From Nitrospira sp. (GTDB lineage Bacteria > Nitrospirota > Nitrospiria > Nitrospirales > Nitrospiraceae): DNA of 64,000 bases. The notes beneath the pieces were generated by a model. The model had not been told where the DNA came from. It saw only the letters and a program-made list of their open reading frames with translations, and did no database searches. This document shows, piece by piece, positions 48,049 through 57,524 of the stretch. The DNA lies in contig JANDJI010000002.1 in NCBI GenBank assembly GCA_024331125.1, positions 372,001 through 436,000 on the forward strand, read 5' to 3'. Each line of letters starts with the position of its first letter. The stretch's first letter is position 1. The position numbers and the translations under genes are program-made.

Positions 48049-49179
48049 ATGGCTCACTCCTACACCCCCGGCTTGACAGTCACCGATCAGACGGTTGTTC
48101 GGCGGGTGCGCCAGTTGCCGCTTCAGGGAACGGTGTTGGTGAAGGAAGGCGATCTTGTTCTGGCGACACAATCGGTCGCCCGCGCCGAGTTGCCGGGCAA
48201 GGTCTATCCGTTGAATCTGGCCAATCAGTTGGGAGCGGCTCCCAACGAGATCAAAGACTATCTGGTCAAGCGGGAAGGTGAAACGGTCCACAAGGATGAG
48301 GTGCTGGCGGAGAATAAGCCGTTCTTTAAGTGGCTCAAGACGGAAATCCGCTCGCCGGTTACCGGCACGGTTGAATCAATTTCCACCGTCACGGGGCAGG
48401 TCCTCCTGCGCGAGCCGCCGCGCGTGTTGGACCTGTTGGCCTATGTGGATGGCCGGGTGGTGGAGGTGCGGCCCCAACAGGGAGTGACGGTCGAATGTGT
48501 CTGTAGCCTCGTTCAAGGGATCTTTGGAGTCGGAGGGGAAGCCTACGGTGAAATCGTGACGGCCGTCGAGGCTCCAGACCGCTCCCTGACGCCGGATCGA
48601 CTGACGGTCGAGATGAAGGGAAAGGTCGTGGTGGGGGGCTCGTTCCTGTCTGCTGAAACTATGGCCAAGGCCAAAGAGATCGGCGTCGCCGGGCTGGTGG
48701 TCGGTGGCATTCACGATCAAGATTTGCGTGCGCTCTTGGGCTATGACCTGGGCGTGGCGATCACCGGGTCGGAGCAGGTGGGGTTCACCTTGATTCTGAC
48801 CGAGGGATTCGGCGCGATTCCCATGGCCGCCAAGACCTTCGCGGTGCTGGCGTCCCATGCCGGTGCGATGGCATCCATTTCCGGCGCCACTCAGATTCGC
48901 GCGGGAGTGATCCGGCCGGAGATCATCATCCCTCTGAATGGGGGCCGGAGCACGGTCAATCGGTCTGCAACCCAGACACGGGAGGGTATTCAACCGGGAG
49001 ATCTGGTTCGGATCATTCGCGATCCCTTGTTCGGCAAGATCGGCCGGGTGTCGGCGCTGCCGTCCGAATTGCGGAAAATTCAGACTGAAAGCGAAGTCCG
49101 TGTGCTCGAAGTGCGGTTCGACGATGGATCGACCGTGGTCGTTCCCAGGGCCAACATCGAAGTGATCGAGGGGGCCTAG
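48049..49179 (+). CDS. Barrel-sandwich/KOW-like protein of the GlmL-like cluster
   Basis: A 376-residue protein. The N-terminal part contains beta segments resembling the barrel-sandwich (lipoyl-like) fold of RnfC (ENKPFFKWLKTEIRSPVTGT, VESISTVTGQVLL) but no biotinyl or lipoyl lysine motif. The middle is a helical/Rossmann-like region (AKEIGVAGLVVGGI, MAAKTFAVLASHAG). The C-terminus resembles a KOW motif (PGDLVRIIRDPLFGKIGRV). No signal peptide is seen. Its place after the ASKHA ATPase suggests a shared complex. Confidence 0.6.
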   Translation: MAHSYTPGLTVTDQTVVRRVRQLPLQGTVLVKEGDLVLATQSVARAELPGKVYPLNLANQLGAAPNEIKDYLVKREGETVHKDEVLAENKPFFKWLKTEIRSPVTGTVESISTVTGQVLLREPPRVLDLLAYVDGRVVEVRPQQGVTVECVCSLVQGIFGVGGEAYGEIVTAVEAPDRSLTPDRLTVEMKGKVVVGGSFLSAETMAKAKEIGVAGLVVGGIHDQDLRALLGYDLGVAITGSEQVGFTLILTEGFGAIPMAAKTFAVLASHAGAMASISGATQIRAGVIRPEIIIPLNGGRSTVNRSATQTREGIQPGDLVRIIRDPLFGKIGRVSALPSELRKIQTESEVRVLEVRFDDGSTVVVPRANIEVIEGA

Positions 49180-49183
49180 AAGC

Positions 49184-50458
49184 GTGAGGCGGCGGTTTGG
49201 AATCACGGCGGCGGTGATCGGGATCGCGGCCTGCTGGGCGATCGGAACGATCGGACCGGCTGGATCGCTATGGGCGGCAGATCCGGAGGAGTTGACGGAG
49301 CCGGATACGATTCGTGTCTTCGACACGCCGAGCGACGGAGGAGGCAGTCTCACGGTTGTCTGGCCGCCCGCGTCTTATGATTCGAGCGAGGTTCGGTACC
49401 AAGTATTGCTGGGAGAGGCAGCGGATAACGTAGACCCCTCCAGCCTCGCGGTCGTTGCCGAGTTTCCCGCGAACACGCACTATGTGCGAGAGACCAAATG
49501 GCCCTGGTGGACCAAGCCGGCGGGAGATGATCACCATCTCGTGGTCATCAAAAACGGCAAGGCTGTTGAACTCAAGAACGGGGCGACCTATGCCGTGGCG
49601 GTGGCGGTGGTGTTCGGTGAACAACGGGTGGTCAGTCCCATCGTTTCCGCCGTGCCGGAGCCCAATTGGATCAACTGGAATCAGATCAATAATCTGTTCC
49701 TGGCCCTGCTGTTCGGGGGGATTGTGTTTGTCTCCATCGGCCTGGCCAGGAAGCGCGAGATGTTCCTGCGGCGGATTCCCGGCTTGGATGCCGTCGATGA
49801 AGCGATCGGCCGGGCGACGGAGTTGGGCAAGCCGGTTCTGTATTTGACCGGCGCGCACGACATGAGCGATCCCTCGACCATCGCGGCGGCGGTGATTTTG
49901 GGGCGGGTGGCCAAACGGGCTGCGGCCTACGAGACGGAATTGATGGTGCCCCATCGCGAGCCGATCACGATGGCCGTCTGCCAGGAGATTACGAAGCAGG
50001 CCTACCTGGAAGCGGGGAAACCGGATCTCTACAAGGAAGACTCGAATTTTTTCATCACGTCGGATCAATTCAGCTACACGGCGGCGGTGGACGGCATCAT
50101 GTTGCGCAAGAGGCCGGCGGCGAATTTTTTTATGGGCTCGTACTTTGCCGAGTCGCTGCTGCTGACCGAAACCGGCGCGAGTACCGGCGCGATTCAGATC
50201 GCGGGGACCGACTCCGATCATCAGCTTCCGTTTTTCGTCACGACCTGCGACTATACGTTGATCGGCGAGGAGCTGTACGCCGCCAGCGCCTATCTCTCGC
50301 GGGAACCGGTGCAGGTCGGCACGTTGCGCGGTCAGGATGTCGGCAAGGCGTTGATCCTTGGTGTTCTGATCATTGGCACCGTGCTGGCGACGATCGGTGT
50401 CGCGACGGAGACCGAGTGGCCCCGCTGGTTGTTGGACGTCTTTAGAGACGTGAAATGA
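49184..50458 (+). CDS. DUF6754-type membrane protein with fibronectin III-like domain
   Basis: A 424-residue protein. A signal peptide (ITAAVIGIAACWAIGTIGPA) is followed by a fibronectin III-like domain (SDGGGSLTVVWPP to AVPEPNWIN), a membrane segment near residues 168-185, a cytoplasmic-looking domain (FLRRIPGLDAVDEAIGRATE, GKPVLYLTGAHDMSDPSTIA, which fits DUF6754 as I remember it) and a final membrane segment. The start is GTG five bases after the preceding stop. The stop overlaps the next ATG. Confidence 0.7.
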   Translation: MRRRFGITAAVIGIAACWAIGTIGPAGSLWAADPEELTEPDTIRVFDTPSDGGGSLTVVWPPASYDSSEVRYQVLLGEAADNVDPSSLAVVAEFPANTHYVRETKWPWWTKPAGDDHHLVVIKNGKAVELKNGATYAVAVAVVFGEQRVVSPIVSAVPEPNWINWNQINNLFLALLFGGIVFVSIGLARKREMFLRRIPGLDAVDEAIGRATELGKPVLYLTGAHDMSDPSTIAAAVILGRVAKRAAAYETELMVPHREPITMAVCQEITKQAYLEAGKPDLYKEDSNFFITSDQFSYTAAVDGIMLRKRPAANFFMGSYFAESLLLTETGASTGAIQIAGTDSDHQLPFFVTTCDYTLIGEELYAASAYLSREPVQVGTLRGQDVGKALILGVLIIGTVLATIGVATETEWPRWLLDVFRDVK

Positions 50459-51105
50459 TTTTCCTGCGCCGACAGTTGCCGCTCTTGATCACGTTGATCG
50501 CCGGGCTCACGATGGCGGGCCAATACTATGTGCCCCATCCGTCCTCCGAAGCCTTGCTCACCTCGGTGACCAAGTGGCTTCAGATCATCGGTGGGTTTGC
50601 GCTGGTGTTGGGGGTGAGCAGTCTCTTCCATCAACATGCCGTCAAAATCCGCCGGCGGGAAGCCGGCTGGGGCTACAGTCTTGTGTTGTACGCTGGCATG
50701 CTTGCCACGATCGTGGCCGGTCTCTGGGCCGACGGCAAGGAAAGTCTCGACGGGGTCCTCACGGCGTTCGGGTGGGTGTACAACTACATGATGGTGCCCT
50801 TACAGGGGACCATGTTTGCGATTCTGGCCTTTTTCATCGCGTCCGCGGCCTATCGGTCGTTCCGTGCCCGCAGCCGCGAGGCCGCCGTGCTGCTTGTTGC
50901 GGCGGTGATCGTGATGATGGGACGGGTGCCGTTGGGCGAGTACGTCCTTCCCGCAAGCGGGGACGTTTCTCAATGGATTTTGAATGTCCTCAACGCCTCG
51001 GTCCGTCGGGCCATTTTGATCGGCGTGAGTTTGGGAGCCGTGGCCCTGTCGTTGAAGATCATCTTCGGCGTGGAACGGTCGTACCTGGGTGGAGGCAAAG
51101 AGTAA
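50455..51105 (+). CDS. Multi-pass membrane protein of the GlmL-like cluster
   Basis: A 216-residue protein with about six membrane segments (LLITLIAGLTMAGQYYV, IIGGFALVLGVSSLFHQHAV, GYSLVLYAGMLATIVAGLWA and others). The start overlaps the previous stop (ATGA), showing translational coupling. The family is not recognised; it may form the membrane base of a complex with the DUF6754-type protein. Confidence 0.65.
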   Translation: MIFLRRQLPLLITLIAGLTMAGQYYVPHPSSEALLTSVTKWLQIIGGFALVLGVSSLFHQHAVKIRRREAGWGYSLVLYAGMLATIVAGLWADGKESLDGVLTAFGWVYNYMMVPLQGTMFAILAFFIASAAYRSFRARSREAAVLLVAAVIVMMGRVPLGEYVLPASGDVSQWILNVLNASVRRAILIGVSLGAVALSLKIIFGVERSYLGGGKE

Positions 51106-51182
51106 AAAGGACAAAAAGTGAACCGTCGCTTGTTATTTGCAGATCAGACGCGATCAGCTTCACGTCTCATGGAGACCGGTCG

Positions 51183-52013
51183 ATGAGCCTTGCCGAGCGG
51201 ATGCTCAAGATCGACCGGCGGATCATCTTTTTGATCATCGGCCTGTGCACGCTCTTGCCGTTGCTCTATCCGGTCGGCCTTCCGATCAAAATTTCTCCGG
51301 AAGTCCGGGCCGTCTATGACTATATCGAATCGATGCCGGAAGGCTCGGTGTTTCTCCTGTCGTTGGACTTTGATCCCTCTTCCAAGCCAGAACTCTATCC
51401 GCAAGCCGTGGCGTTGCTTCACCATGCCTTCAGAAAGAACCTCCGTGTCGTGGCCATGACCTTGTGGGTGAGCGGGACGGGCTTGGCCGATCAGATCATC
51501 GCGCAAGTCGCCCGCGAGACGGGGAAAGAAGATACGAAGGACTATGTGTTTCTTGGTTGGAGTCCTGGCGGCACGGCCGTGATCATCAATATGGGGCAAA
51601 ACCTCTATACTACCTTTCCGACCGACTACCACGGCAGGCCGACGAAAGGGTTGCCGGTGCTTGATGGGGTGAACAGTTTGCGGGATGTGGACTATGCCGT
51701 GAGTTTGGGGGCGGGTAATCCGGGCGTCGAAGCCTGGTACGTGTTCGGCAAGGATAAGTACAAGTTTGAAATGGGAGGCGGCTGCACCGGTGTGATGGCG
51801 CCGGGGCTCTATCCGCTGTTGCGAAGCGGGCAGATTAACGGCCTCATTGGCGGGTTGCGCGGGGCGGCGGAGTACGAGAGTTTGATCGGCCGAAAGGGAC
51901 AGGCCGTTGCCGGCATGGACGCCCAGTCGGCGACCCACATGGCGATCATCGTGTTGGTGATGCTGTGCAATCTGTTTTACTTTGCCCTGCGGCGCAAACA
52001 GCAAGCGTCGTGA
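51183..52013 (+). CDS. Membrane-anchored hypothetical protein of the GlmL-like cluster
   Basis: A 276-residue protein with a membrane segment near each end (residues 14-32, IIFLIIGLCTLLPLLYPVG, and 248-268, AIIVLVMLCNLFYFALRR). A soluble alpha/beta domain lies between (VRAVYDYIESMPEGSVFLLS, KDYVFLGWSPGGTAVIINMG) and is expected on the outer face. No catalytic motif is recognised. TCATGGAGACC precedes the ATG. Confidence 0.65.
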   Translation: MSLAERMLKIDRRIIFLIIGLCTLLPLLYPVGLPIKISPEVRAVYDYIESMPEGSVFLLSLDFDPSSKPELYPQAVALLHHAFRKNLRVVAMTLWVSGTGLADQIIAQVARETGKEDTKDYVFLGWSPGGTAVIINMGQNLYTTFPTDYHGRPTKGLPVLDGVNSLRDVDYAVSLGAGNPGVEAWYVFGKDKYKFEMGGGCTGVMAPGLYPLLRSGQINGLIGGLRGAAEYESLIGRKGQAVAGMDAQSATHMAIIVLVMLCNLFYFALRRKQQAS

Positions 52014-52087
52014 CGCGGCGACGGTCGCGGGATGGGTATGTCTCAATAAGGGTCGTGTTCAGTTCGGTCGGACTGTAATCGAGGCTC

Positions 52088-52843
52088 ATGATGTCGGTTG
52101 AGTCCATCATCGGCGCCTGGGTGGCGACAGGGTTGACCCTGTTCATCTTTTCGTTTCTGTACAGGGACAATCCCTTGTTTAAACTGGCCGAGCATCTGTA
52201 CGTAGGAGTGTCGGTCGGGTACACGATCGTCAAGACCTACGATACCGTGCTCGTGCATCTGATTTGGAAACCGATCGTCGAGAACCATGAATGGACGTTG
52301 CTGATTCCCGTCTTCATCGGCATGTTGATGCTGGCGCGCTATGTGCCGAAGGTGTCGTGGCTGTCCCGCTACGCCTTTGCCTTTATCGTGGGGGTTGGGG
52401 CGGGACTGGCGATTCCACGGACCATCTCCTCGTTCATCTTAAAACAGGTCGAAGATACGGTCCGTCCCTTGGTCGCGTTGGTGCCGGGGGAAGGGGCGGT
52501 ATTCACGTGGGACCTGCTGAACCCCGCGAGCGGGGTCAACACCATCATTATTCTGATCGGGGTCACTTCCGTCCTGTTTTACTTCTTTTTCTCCGTCGAA
52601 CACACGGGGCCGGGCAAGGCGGTGGCTCGAACCGGAATTTTCTTCCTCATGATCGCCTTCGGCGCCGCGTTCGGCTACACCGTGATGGCCCGCATGTCGC
52701 TGTTGATCGGCCGGCTGACCGATCTGATCGGCTATGCCGACGGGTCGTATGGACGGCCGACTCTGTGGCTGCTGCTGCTCACGGTGGGCGCGCTCGTGTT
52801 GCTGAGCCGCCGCGTCAAGTCGGAACCTCCCCCGGAGAGGTAA
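52088..52843 (+). CDS. Multi-pass membrane protein, last gene of the GlmL-like cluster
   Basis: A 251-residue protein with about seven membrane segments (WVATGLTLFIFSFLYR, LYVGVSVGYTIVKTYDTVL, FIGMLMLARYVPKVSWLSRY, AFIVGVGAGLAIPRTIS and others). ATG ATG at 52088 leaves the exact start open by one codon. It follows the previous gene by 74 bases on the same strand. The family is not recognised. Confidence 0.65.
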   Translation: MMSVESIIGAWVATGLTLFIFSFLYRDNPLFKLAEHLYVGVSVGYTIVKTYDTVLVHLIWKPIVENHEWTLLIPVFIGMLMLARYVPKVSWLSRYAFAFIVGVGAGLAIPRTISSFILKQVEDTVRPLVALVPGEGAVFTWDLLNPASGVNTIIILIGVTSVLFYFFFSVEHTGPGKAVARTGIFFLMIAFGAAFGYTVMARMSLLIGRLTDLIGYADGSYGRPTLWLLLLTVGALVLLSRRVKSEPPPER

Positions 52844-52955
52844 CCCGAAGAATTGAAACCGGCGTGCCTCTTGCCGTCGTCCGGTTTGACCATAAGCCGA
52901 AAGAGCGACGCTCTCATTGCAGCTTTCTCCTTGTATCTTCTACAATGTCGCCGCC

Positions 52956-54197
52956 ATGTCCACCGAAACCGTGAGAGATCCCAAACAGTATCCGGTGCTC
53001 AGAAATCTCCAATACTCTCCCATCAAGCAGGGGGAAGATTCGTTCATCGTGTTGTGGGATCCGACGGGGTTGAGCCAAGACAAGCTGGTGCTGCCGCTGA
53101 ATTATTTTTTCATCATCCAACATTTCGACGGCCGTCATTCGCTGACGGACATTCTCTCGCTGTATCTCAAACGGTTCGGCGAGTTTCTTCTGCCCGACAA
53201 GATCGAACGGTTGGTGAACGAGCTGGACGAGAAACTGTTCCTTGAAGGGGTGCGCGCCGAGGCGGCGTTGGCACGGGCCATGGATGCCTACCGGCAAGCC
53301 CCCTGTCGGAAGCCCGCGTTCGCAGGGCGAGGTTATGAAGCCGACGGTATCAAGCTGAGAAGGCAGATTGAGGGATTCTTCTCATCTCGGGAAGGGCCGG
53401 GGTTCGAGCCGTCCGTTCATGCGGGCAAGCCGATCAAGGGGCTGGTGACGCCGACCTATGATCTGAAGCAAGCCGGACCGGTCTATGCCTGGGCGTACAA
53501 AGAGTTGCGGGAGGCGGTGCAGCCCGATCTCTATGTCATCATCGGGACCGCTTCAGCTGGGCTGACACATCCGTTTACCGCCACTGACAAGGATTTTGAA
53601 ACACCCCTTGGCCTGGTCCGCGCGGATCAACCGATCATGGCGCGGCTCCGGGATCGCCTGCCCGATTCATTTCACGAAGATCTGTGTCACCAAACAGAGT
53701 CCTCGATCGAGTTTCAGTTGCCGTTTTTGCAGGAAGTCGTGAGGCCTGAGAAGGCTTTCACCGTCGTGCCGATTCTCTGTTCTTTTTCGGCGCTTGAGAT
53801 GGCTGATCACGAGTTGAAACAGAGAGTGAAGGCGTTCCTCGACGGACTGCGGGAGATTCTCCGCGAGGACGGCCGGCCCTATTGCGTGATCGCCGCGGGG
53901 GAGCTGGCGCATCTCGGCCTGCGCTATGGCGACAAGGAGCCGCCGACGGATTTTTCGTTCCACCGGTCCATGCAGCGGGACCTTGAAATGCTCAAGTTGG
54001 TTGAAGAGCTCAAGGCCGACGAGTTTGCCGACTTTCTTCTCAAGGAAGAGGATCGGCGCCGCATTACCGGTTTCGCGCCGATCTATTCGCTCTTGCGGCT
54101 GATTCAGGCTGAAAAGGGCGAAGTGCTTCGTTACGACCGCGGCATCACCGATCAGTTTAATTCCACCGCCACCTACGTCAGTATGGCGTTCTTCTGA
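52956..54197 (+). CDS. MEMO-family protein (AmmeMemoRadiSam system protein B-like) with PqqD-like N-terminal domain
   Basis: A 413-residue protein. Residues about 25-105 resemble a PqqD-type winged helix (LNYFFIIQHFDGRHSLTDIL, then RLVNELDEKLFLEG). From about residue 170 it follows the MEMO fold (PVYAWAYKELREAV, KDFETPLGLVRADQP, ESSIEFQLPFLQEVV). The metal-binding PHAG motif reads PTYD and the SDLSH motif reads GELAH, so ordinary metal binding may be lost. The start at 52956 is preferred over an upstream ATG. No AMMECR1 or radical SAM partner is adjacent. Confidence 0.75.
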   Translation: MSTETVRDPKQYPVLRNLQYSPIKQGEDSFIVLWDPTGLSQDKLVLPLNYFFIIQHFDGRHSLTDILSLYLKRFGEFLLPDKIERLVNELDEKLFLEGVRAEAALARAMDAYRQAPCRKPAFAGRGYEADGIKLRRQIEGFFSSREGPGFEPSVHAGKPIKGLVTPTYDLKQAGPVYAWAYKELREAVQPDLYVIIGTASAGLTHPFTATDKDFETPLGLVRADQPIMARLRDRLPDSFHEDLCHQTESSIEFQLPFLQEVVRPEKAFTVVPILCSFSALEMADHELKQRVKAFLDGLREILREDGRPYCVIAAGELAHLGLRYGDKEPPTDFSFHRSMQRDLEMLKLVEELKADEFADFLLKEEDRRRITGFAPIYSLLRLIQAEKGEVLRYDRGITDQFNSTATYVSMAFF

Positions 54198-54338
54198 CCG
54201 GTCGAGGAACAGCCGGCTGTGCCTCGCGCATTGTGAGCGTTCTACGTCAGGGAAAAACGGCGTAGTGCCGGGTCTGGAGATGTCTTTCAAGTTGGAAAGG
54301 AAAAGCGGTGGGTGCGGCTGAAGGGCGGTTGCCGCTGA

Positions 54339-54860
54339 TTACTCCTTCACCTTGACCGTGATCCTGATCGGCTCCAGCGGGTTGTCCCGTTCGTCACGCG
54401 GGACGGCGGCGATTTGATCGATGACGTCGAGGCCGCGGAAGACTTCCCCAAAGACGGTGTAGCACCGATCAAGGCCGTTATTGTCATCCAGGCAGATGAA
54501 GAATTGCGAGCCGTTGTCGTTGAAGTCTCGGGTGCTGTTGCTCTCGCGGGGCATTTTAGCCATGGAGACGGCGCCACGCTTGTGGGGGCGGTCGTTCGGT
54601 TCGGGCGGAAGAAAATAGCCCGGCCCGCCGGTGCCGTGGAGGGATCGATCCGGCTGTTTGCTGAGCGGGTCGCCTCCTTGAAGCAAAAAGCCCGGTACGA
54701 CACGATGGAACGTGGTGCCGTCGAAGAATCCCAGCCGGGCGAGGTTGAGAAAGTTTTCGACGTGACGCGGGGCGTCGTCGGGATAGAGGCGAACGGCGAT
54801 CTCTCCAAATTTTGTGACGATGGTGAGGCGCGGATCTTTTTTTTGGAACTGCATCGCCAT
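54339..54860 (-). CDS. Cyclophilin-type peptidyl-prolyl isomerase
   Basis: A 173-residue cyclophilin. The core FHRVVPGFLLQGGDPLS carries the catalytic Arg and Phe, followed by GAVSMAKMPRESNSTRDFND, GSQFFICLDDN and the late VFGEVFRGLDVID. No signal peptide is seen, so it is likely cytoplasmic. It catalyses cis-trans isomerisation of prolyl bonds. It is convergent with the MEMO-like gene; 54198-54338 holds no gene. Confidence 0.92.
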   Translation of the reverse strand: MAMQFQKKDPRLTIVTKFGEIAVRLYPDDAPRHVENFLNLARLGFFDGTTFHRVVPGFLLQGGDPLSKQPDRSLHGTGGPGYFLPPEPNDRPHKRGAVSMAKMPRESNSTRDFNDNGSQFFICLDDNNGLDRCYTVFGEVFRGLDVIDQIAAVPRDERDNPLEPIRITVKVKE

Positions 54861-54974
54861 AGCGGCACTGTATCAAGGACGTCGCTTTTTCGGCAAGGCC
54901 GGATCGAGCATGGAAAAATCCGGGGAAGTCCGCAATCCATCTGTATCTGAAGGCCGGTACCTTGCGTGCAATGG

Positions 54975-56294
54975 CTAGCCACGTGCCGTGTTTTCAGATG
55001 TATACAGACCTTTTTCCGGATCGATCCTCAGCCACATGAGTCCACCGGCGAGTGCAATCAGCGCCGCGACGGAGAGTGAAAGGGGCCATCCCCATTGTTC
55101 GGCGATCCAGGGCGTGAGGGAGGGGGAGACGGCTCCTCCGACGTTGGCTCCCATGTTCATCAGCCCGGACAAACTTCCGGCGTGGGCCTTTGAGAGATCG
55201 CCGGTTGAAGACCAATAGGCTCCGACCGAGAAATAGAGCCACCCGGCGCCGAACGAGAGATTGGCGATGGCCCAATGGGGCGAGTCAATGATCGCACCGC
55301 CGGCGATAAAAAGCGCGGCCAAGACCATTCCCCCCTGGCCGACGATGCGGCGACCTTTGGTGATGCCGTGTTTCAAGGCCAACCGATCCGTGATCCATCC
55401 TCCCAGCGGGCAGAACACGAGGATAGCGAGGAACGGCGCGGCGGCATACAGACCGCCCCGTAGGAGGTTGAACCCGCGAACGTTCACGAGGTAGAGATAA
55501 AACCACGACATATAGATGTAAGCCACATACCCCAGACACGTGTAACTCAGGACAAGCCACCGCACCGACGGCGTTTTTCGCCAGACGGCCCATGGAATGG
55601 CAGGCGATCTTGTGGAATGGTCGCCGGAAGAAAGCATGGACCTTTCTTTCTCCTGCGGATGGTCGTCCGGACGGTCACGAACGACGGTCCACCACAGACC
55701 GGCCAATCCGATTCCAAGGGCGGCCGAGAGGTAGAAGGCGGTTTGCCAACCATAGTTCACCATGATCCATGCCGTCAGCGGGGGAGTAATGGCGGAGCCG
55801 ACGCCGATTCCCCCGATGGCCATGCCGATACCGAAGCCGCGTTCATGAGCCGGGAGCCAATCCGTCACGGCGCGGTTGAACGTGGGCAGCGCCACTCCTT
55901 CACCGACTCCGAGCAGAAACCGGGTCAGCGCCAGCGCACCGAGGATTCCCAAGATACCGGCCAGAGACGAGGCTGCAGCGATCGCGGTGAAGGCGGTGAA
56001 ACATGACCACCAGAGGAGCCCGATGGTCAGCACCAGGCGGGCCCCCCATCGATCCGCCAACCATCCGCCTGGTATTTGAAACAGGGCATACCCGATGACG
56101 AAGGCGGAAAAGACGAATCCCATTTGTTGATCGGTCAACCCGAGCGCCGGCATCATTTGGCGCGCGGCGACGGAAATATTGACTCGATCCACGTAGGTCA
56201 CGACGCTGACGGCAAAGAGCAGCCCGAGAATCAGCCAGCGTGGAGGGAAATGACCCGGCGACCGCCGAGGGAAAGAAGAGAACGGCCCGCTCAC
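54975..56294 (-). CDS. MFS transporter, anion:cation symporter (ACS) type
   Basis: A 439-residue transporter with 12 predicted membrane segments. Features of the ACS group are TYVDRVNISVAARQM in the first helix region, YALFQIPGGWLADRWGARL in the loop between helices 2 and 3, and GVGEGVALPTFNRAVTDWLP. Members carry organic anions such as sugar acids or phthalates; the substrate here cannot be told. It is upstream of the cyclophilin gene on the same strand. Confidence 0.88.
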   Translation of the reverse strand: MSGPFSSFPRRSPGHFPPRWLILGLLFAVSVVTYVDRVNISVAARQMMPALGLTDQQMGFVFSAFVIGYALFQIPGGWLADRWGARLVLTIGLLWWSCFTAFTAIAAASSLAGILGILGALALTRFLLGVGEGVALPTFNRAVTDWLPAHERGFGIGMAIGGIGVGSAITPPLTAWIMVNYGWQTAFYLSAALGIGLAGLWWTVVRDRPDDHPQEKERSMLSSGDHSTRSPAIPWAVWRKTPSVRWLVLSYTCLGYVAYIYMSWFYLYLVNVRGFNLLRGGLYAAAPFLAILVFCPLGGWITDRLALKHGITKGRRIVGQGGMVLAALFIAGGAIIDSPHWAIANLSFGAGWLYFSVGAYWSSTGDLSKAHAGSLSGLMNMGANVGGAVSPSLTPWIAEQWGWPLSLSVAALIALAGGLMWLRIDPEKGLYTSENTARG

Positions 56295-56459
56295 GGTTGC
56301 TCCAGAACGCAGGTGTCGGCGCGATGAGTCCGGAGGTCGGGACGGCCTCTCCTTTGCCGAAAGAGGGCCGCCTTTCTCCAGACACTGGTGGGGAAAAGAG
56401 CCAGGCTCGGCTTCCGCCCGCGACGGTCTCTTCTCCCAAGAGGAAGCGGCGGAACGCGC

Positions 56460-57137
56460 TTATTTGGAAACGATCTCCAGCAACTCGACTTCAAACACCA
56501 ACGTCGCGCCCGGTTTAATGACGGGTGGAGAGCCGCGATCTCCGTAAGCAAGATTCGACGGGCAGATCAAGCGGCTCTTTCCGCCGACCTTGATCTGCTG
56601 AACGCCTTCGGTCCAACAGGTGATGACTTGATCGAGAGGAAACGTAGCCGGCTCGCCTCGCTTGACGGAGCTGTCGAAGACGGTTCCATCGATCAACGTC
56701 CCGTGGTAATGGACTTTGACCGTGTCGGTCGATTTGGGAGTCGCGCCGGAGCCGAGCTTGATGGGAGTGATGACGGCTCCGGATTCGGTTTTGACCGATC
56801 CTTTCTCGGACGCGGCTTTCGCAAGAAACGCGGCGCCCGCTTTTTTCTCCTGTTCCGCCAGGACGCCGAGCCTGGTTTGTTGAAGCTGTTGAATCTTGGG
56901 GCCGTAGGCCTGGAGATCGACTTTTGGCGTCCGTTTCAGCACGCCGTCGACCATGCCGGTCTTGACCATCTCGAGTTCGGTTTCATTGAGCGCAAACGTC
57001 GAAAGCGATTGGCTGATGGCCAGACCAAGGGCGTACAAGGTTTTCTGATCCTCGCTCGCGGGCTCTTGCGGAGCAGCCAGTGCCGGCGAGCCGGCTAAGA
57101 GGAGCGATGTTCCCACCATGGCGATGAAAGTGCGCAT
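56460..57137 (-). CDS. FKBP-type peptidyl-prolyl isomerase, exported (FkpA/Mip-like)
   Basis: A 225-residue protein. A signal peptide (TFIAMVGTSLLLAGSPALA) leads to an N-terminal helical dimerisation domain with a long helix, then a C-terminal FKBP domain (VKVHYHGTLIDGTVFDSSVK, VITCWTEGVQQIKVGGKSRL, AYGDRGSPPVIKPGATLVFE). It is a periplasmic folding helper. AAGGAT before ATG 57137 fixes the start; the longer frame is rejected. Confidence 0.9.
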   Translation of the reverse strand: MRTFIAMVGTSLLLAGSPALAAPQEPASEDQKTLYALGLAISQSLSTFALNETELEMVKTGMVDGVLKRTPKVDLQAYGPKIQQLQQTRLGVLAEQEKKAGAAFLAKAASEKGSVKTESGAVITPIKLGSGATPKSTDTVKVHYHGTLIDGTVFDSSVKRGEPATFPLDQVITCWTEGVQQIKVGGKSRLICPSNLAYGDRGSPPVIKPGATLVFEVELLEIVSK

Positions 57138-57308
57138 TCGAGATCCTTTCTTGTAAGACGAAGTGAATACAGCGAGCATACGATACCGGTCCGGGCCGTA
57201 CAATAGAAATTTTGTCTTCAAAAAGATGGAACGTCCGTGGGGCTTGATGGGCGGTCGACGGAGAAGAGCCGTTGATCATTTACCAGAATGACGGCGGATC
57301 GACTGGTA

Positions 57309-57402
57309 TGGCGGAGAGGGAGGGATTTGAACCCTCGGTAGAGGTTTTCGCCCCTACGACGGTTTAGCAAACCGTTGCCTTCGGCCACTCGGCCACCTCT
57401 CC
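57309..57402 (-). tRNA. tRNA-Ser (GCT anticodon)
   Basis: A 94-base class II tRNA on the minus strand. The acceptor arm GGAGAGG pairs with CCTCTCC followed by G and an encoded CCA. The anticodon stem-loop reads ACGGTTTGCTAAACCGT, giving anticodon GCT for AGC/AGU codons. A long variable arm and the GGTTCAAATCC T-arm are present. Confidence 0.95.
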
Positions 57403-57428
57403 ATGCTCCACGTGTTGTTCAAGAAGAC

Positions 57429-57467
57429 ACCCTGCGGCAGGCGGAACGCTTCCACCTGCCGCAGGGT
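57429..57467. terminator. Perfect 13-bp hairpin
   Basis: ACCCTGCGGCAGG (57429-57441) pairs exactly with 57455-57467. It lies between the minus-strand zinc-ribbon gene and the tRNA-Ser gene. There is no long T run, so it may be a terminator of the upstream gene or a dispersed palindrome. Confidence 0.45.
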
Positions 57468-57524
57468 ACTCCCGACGCGGGGGTGATCTTACCTCAGCCT
57501 TTGTGGACGGCACAAGAGAGCGGT

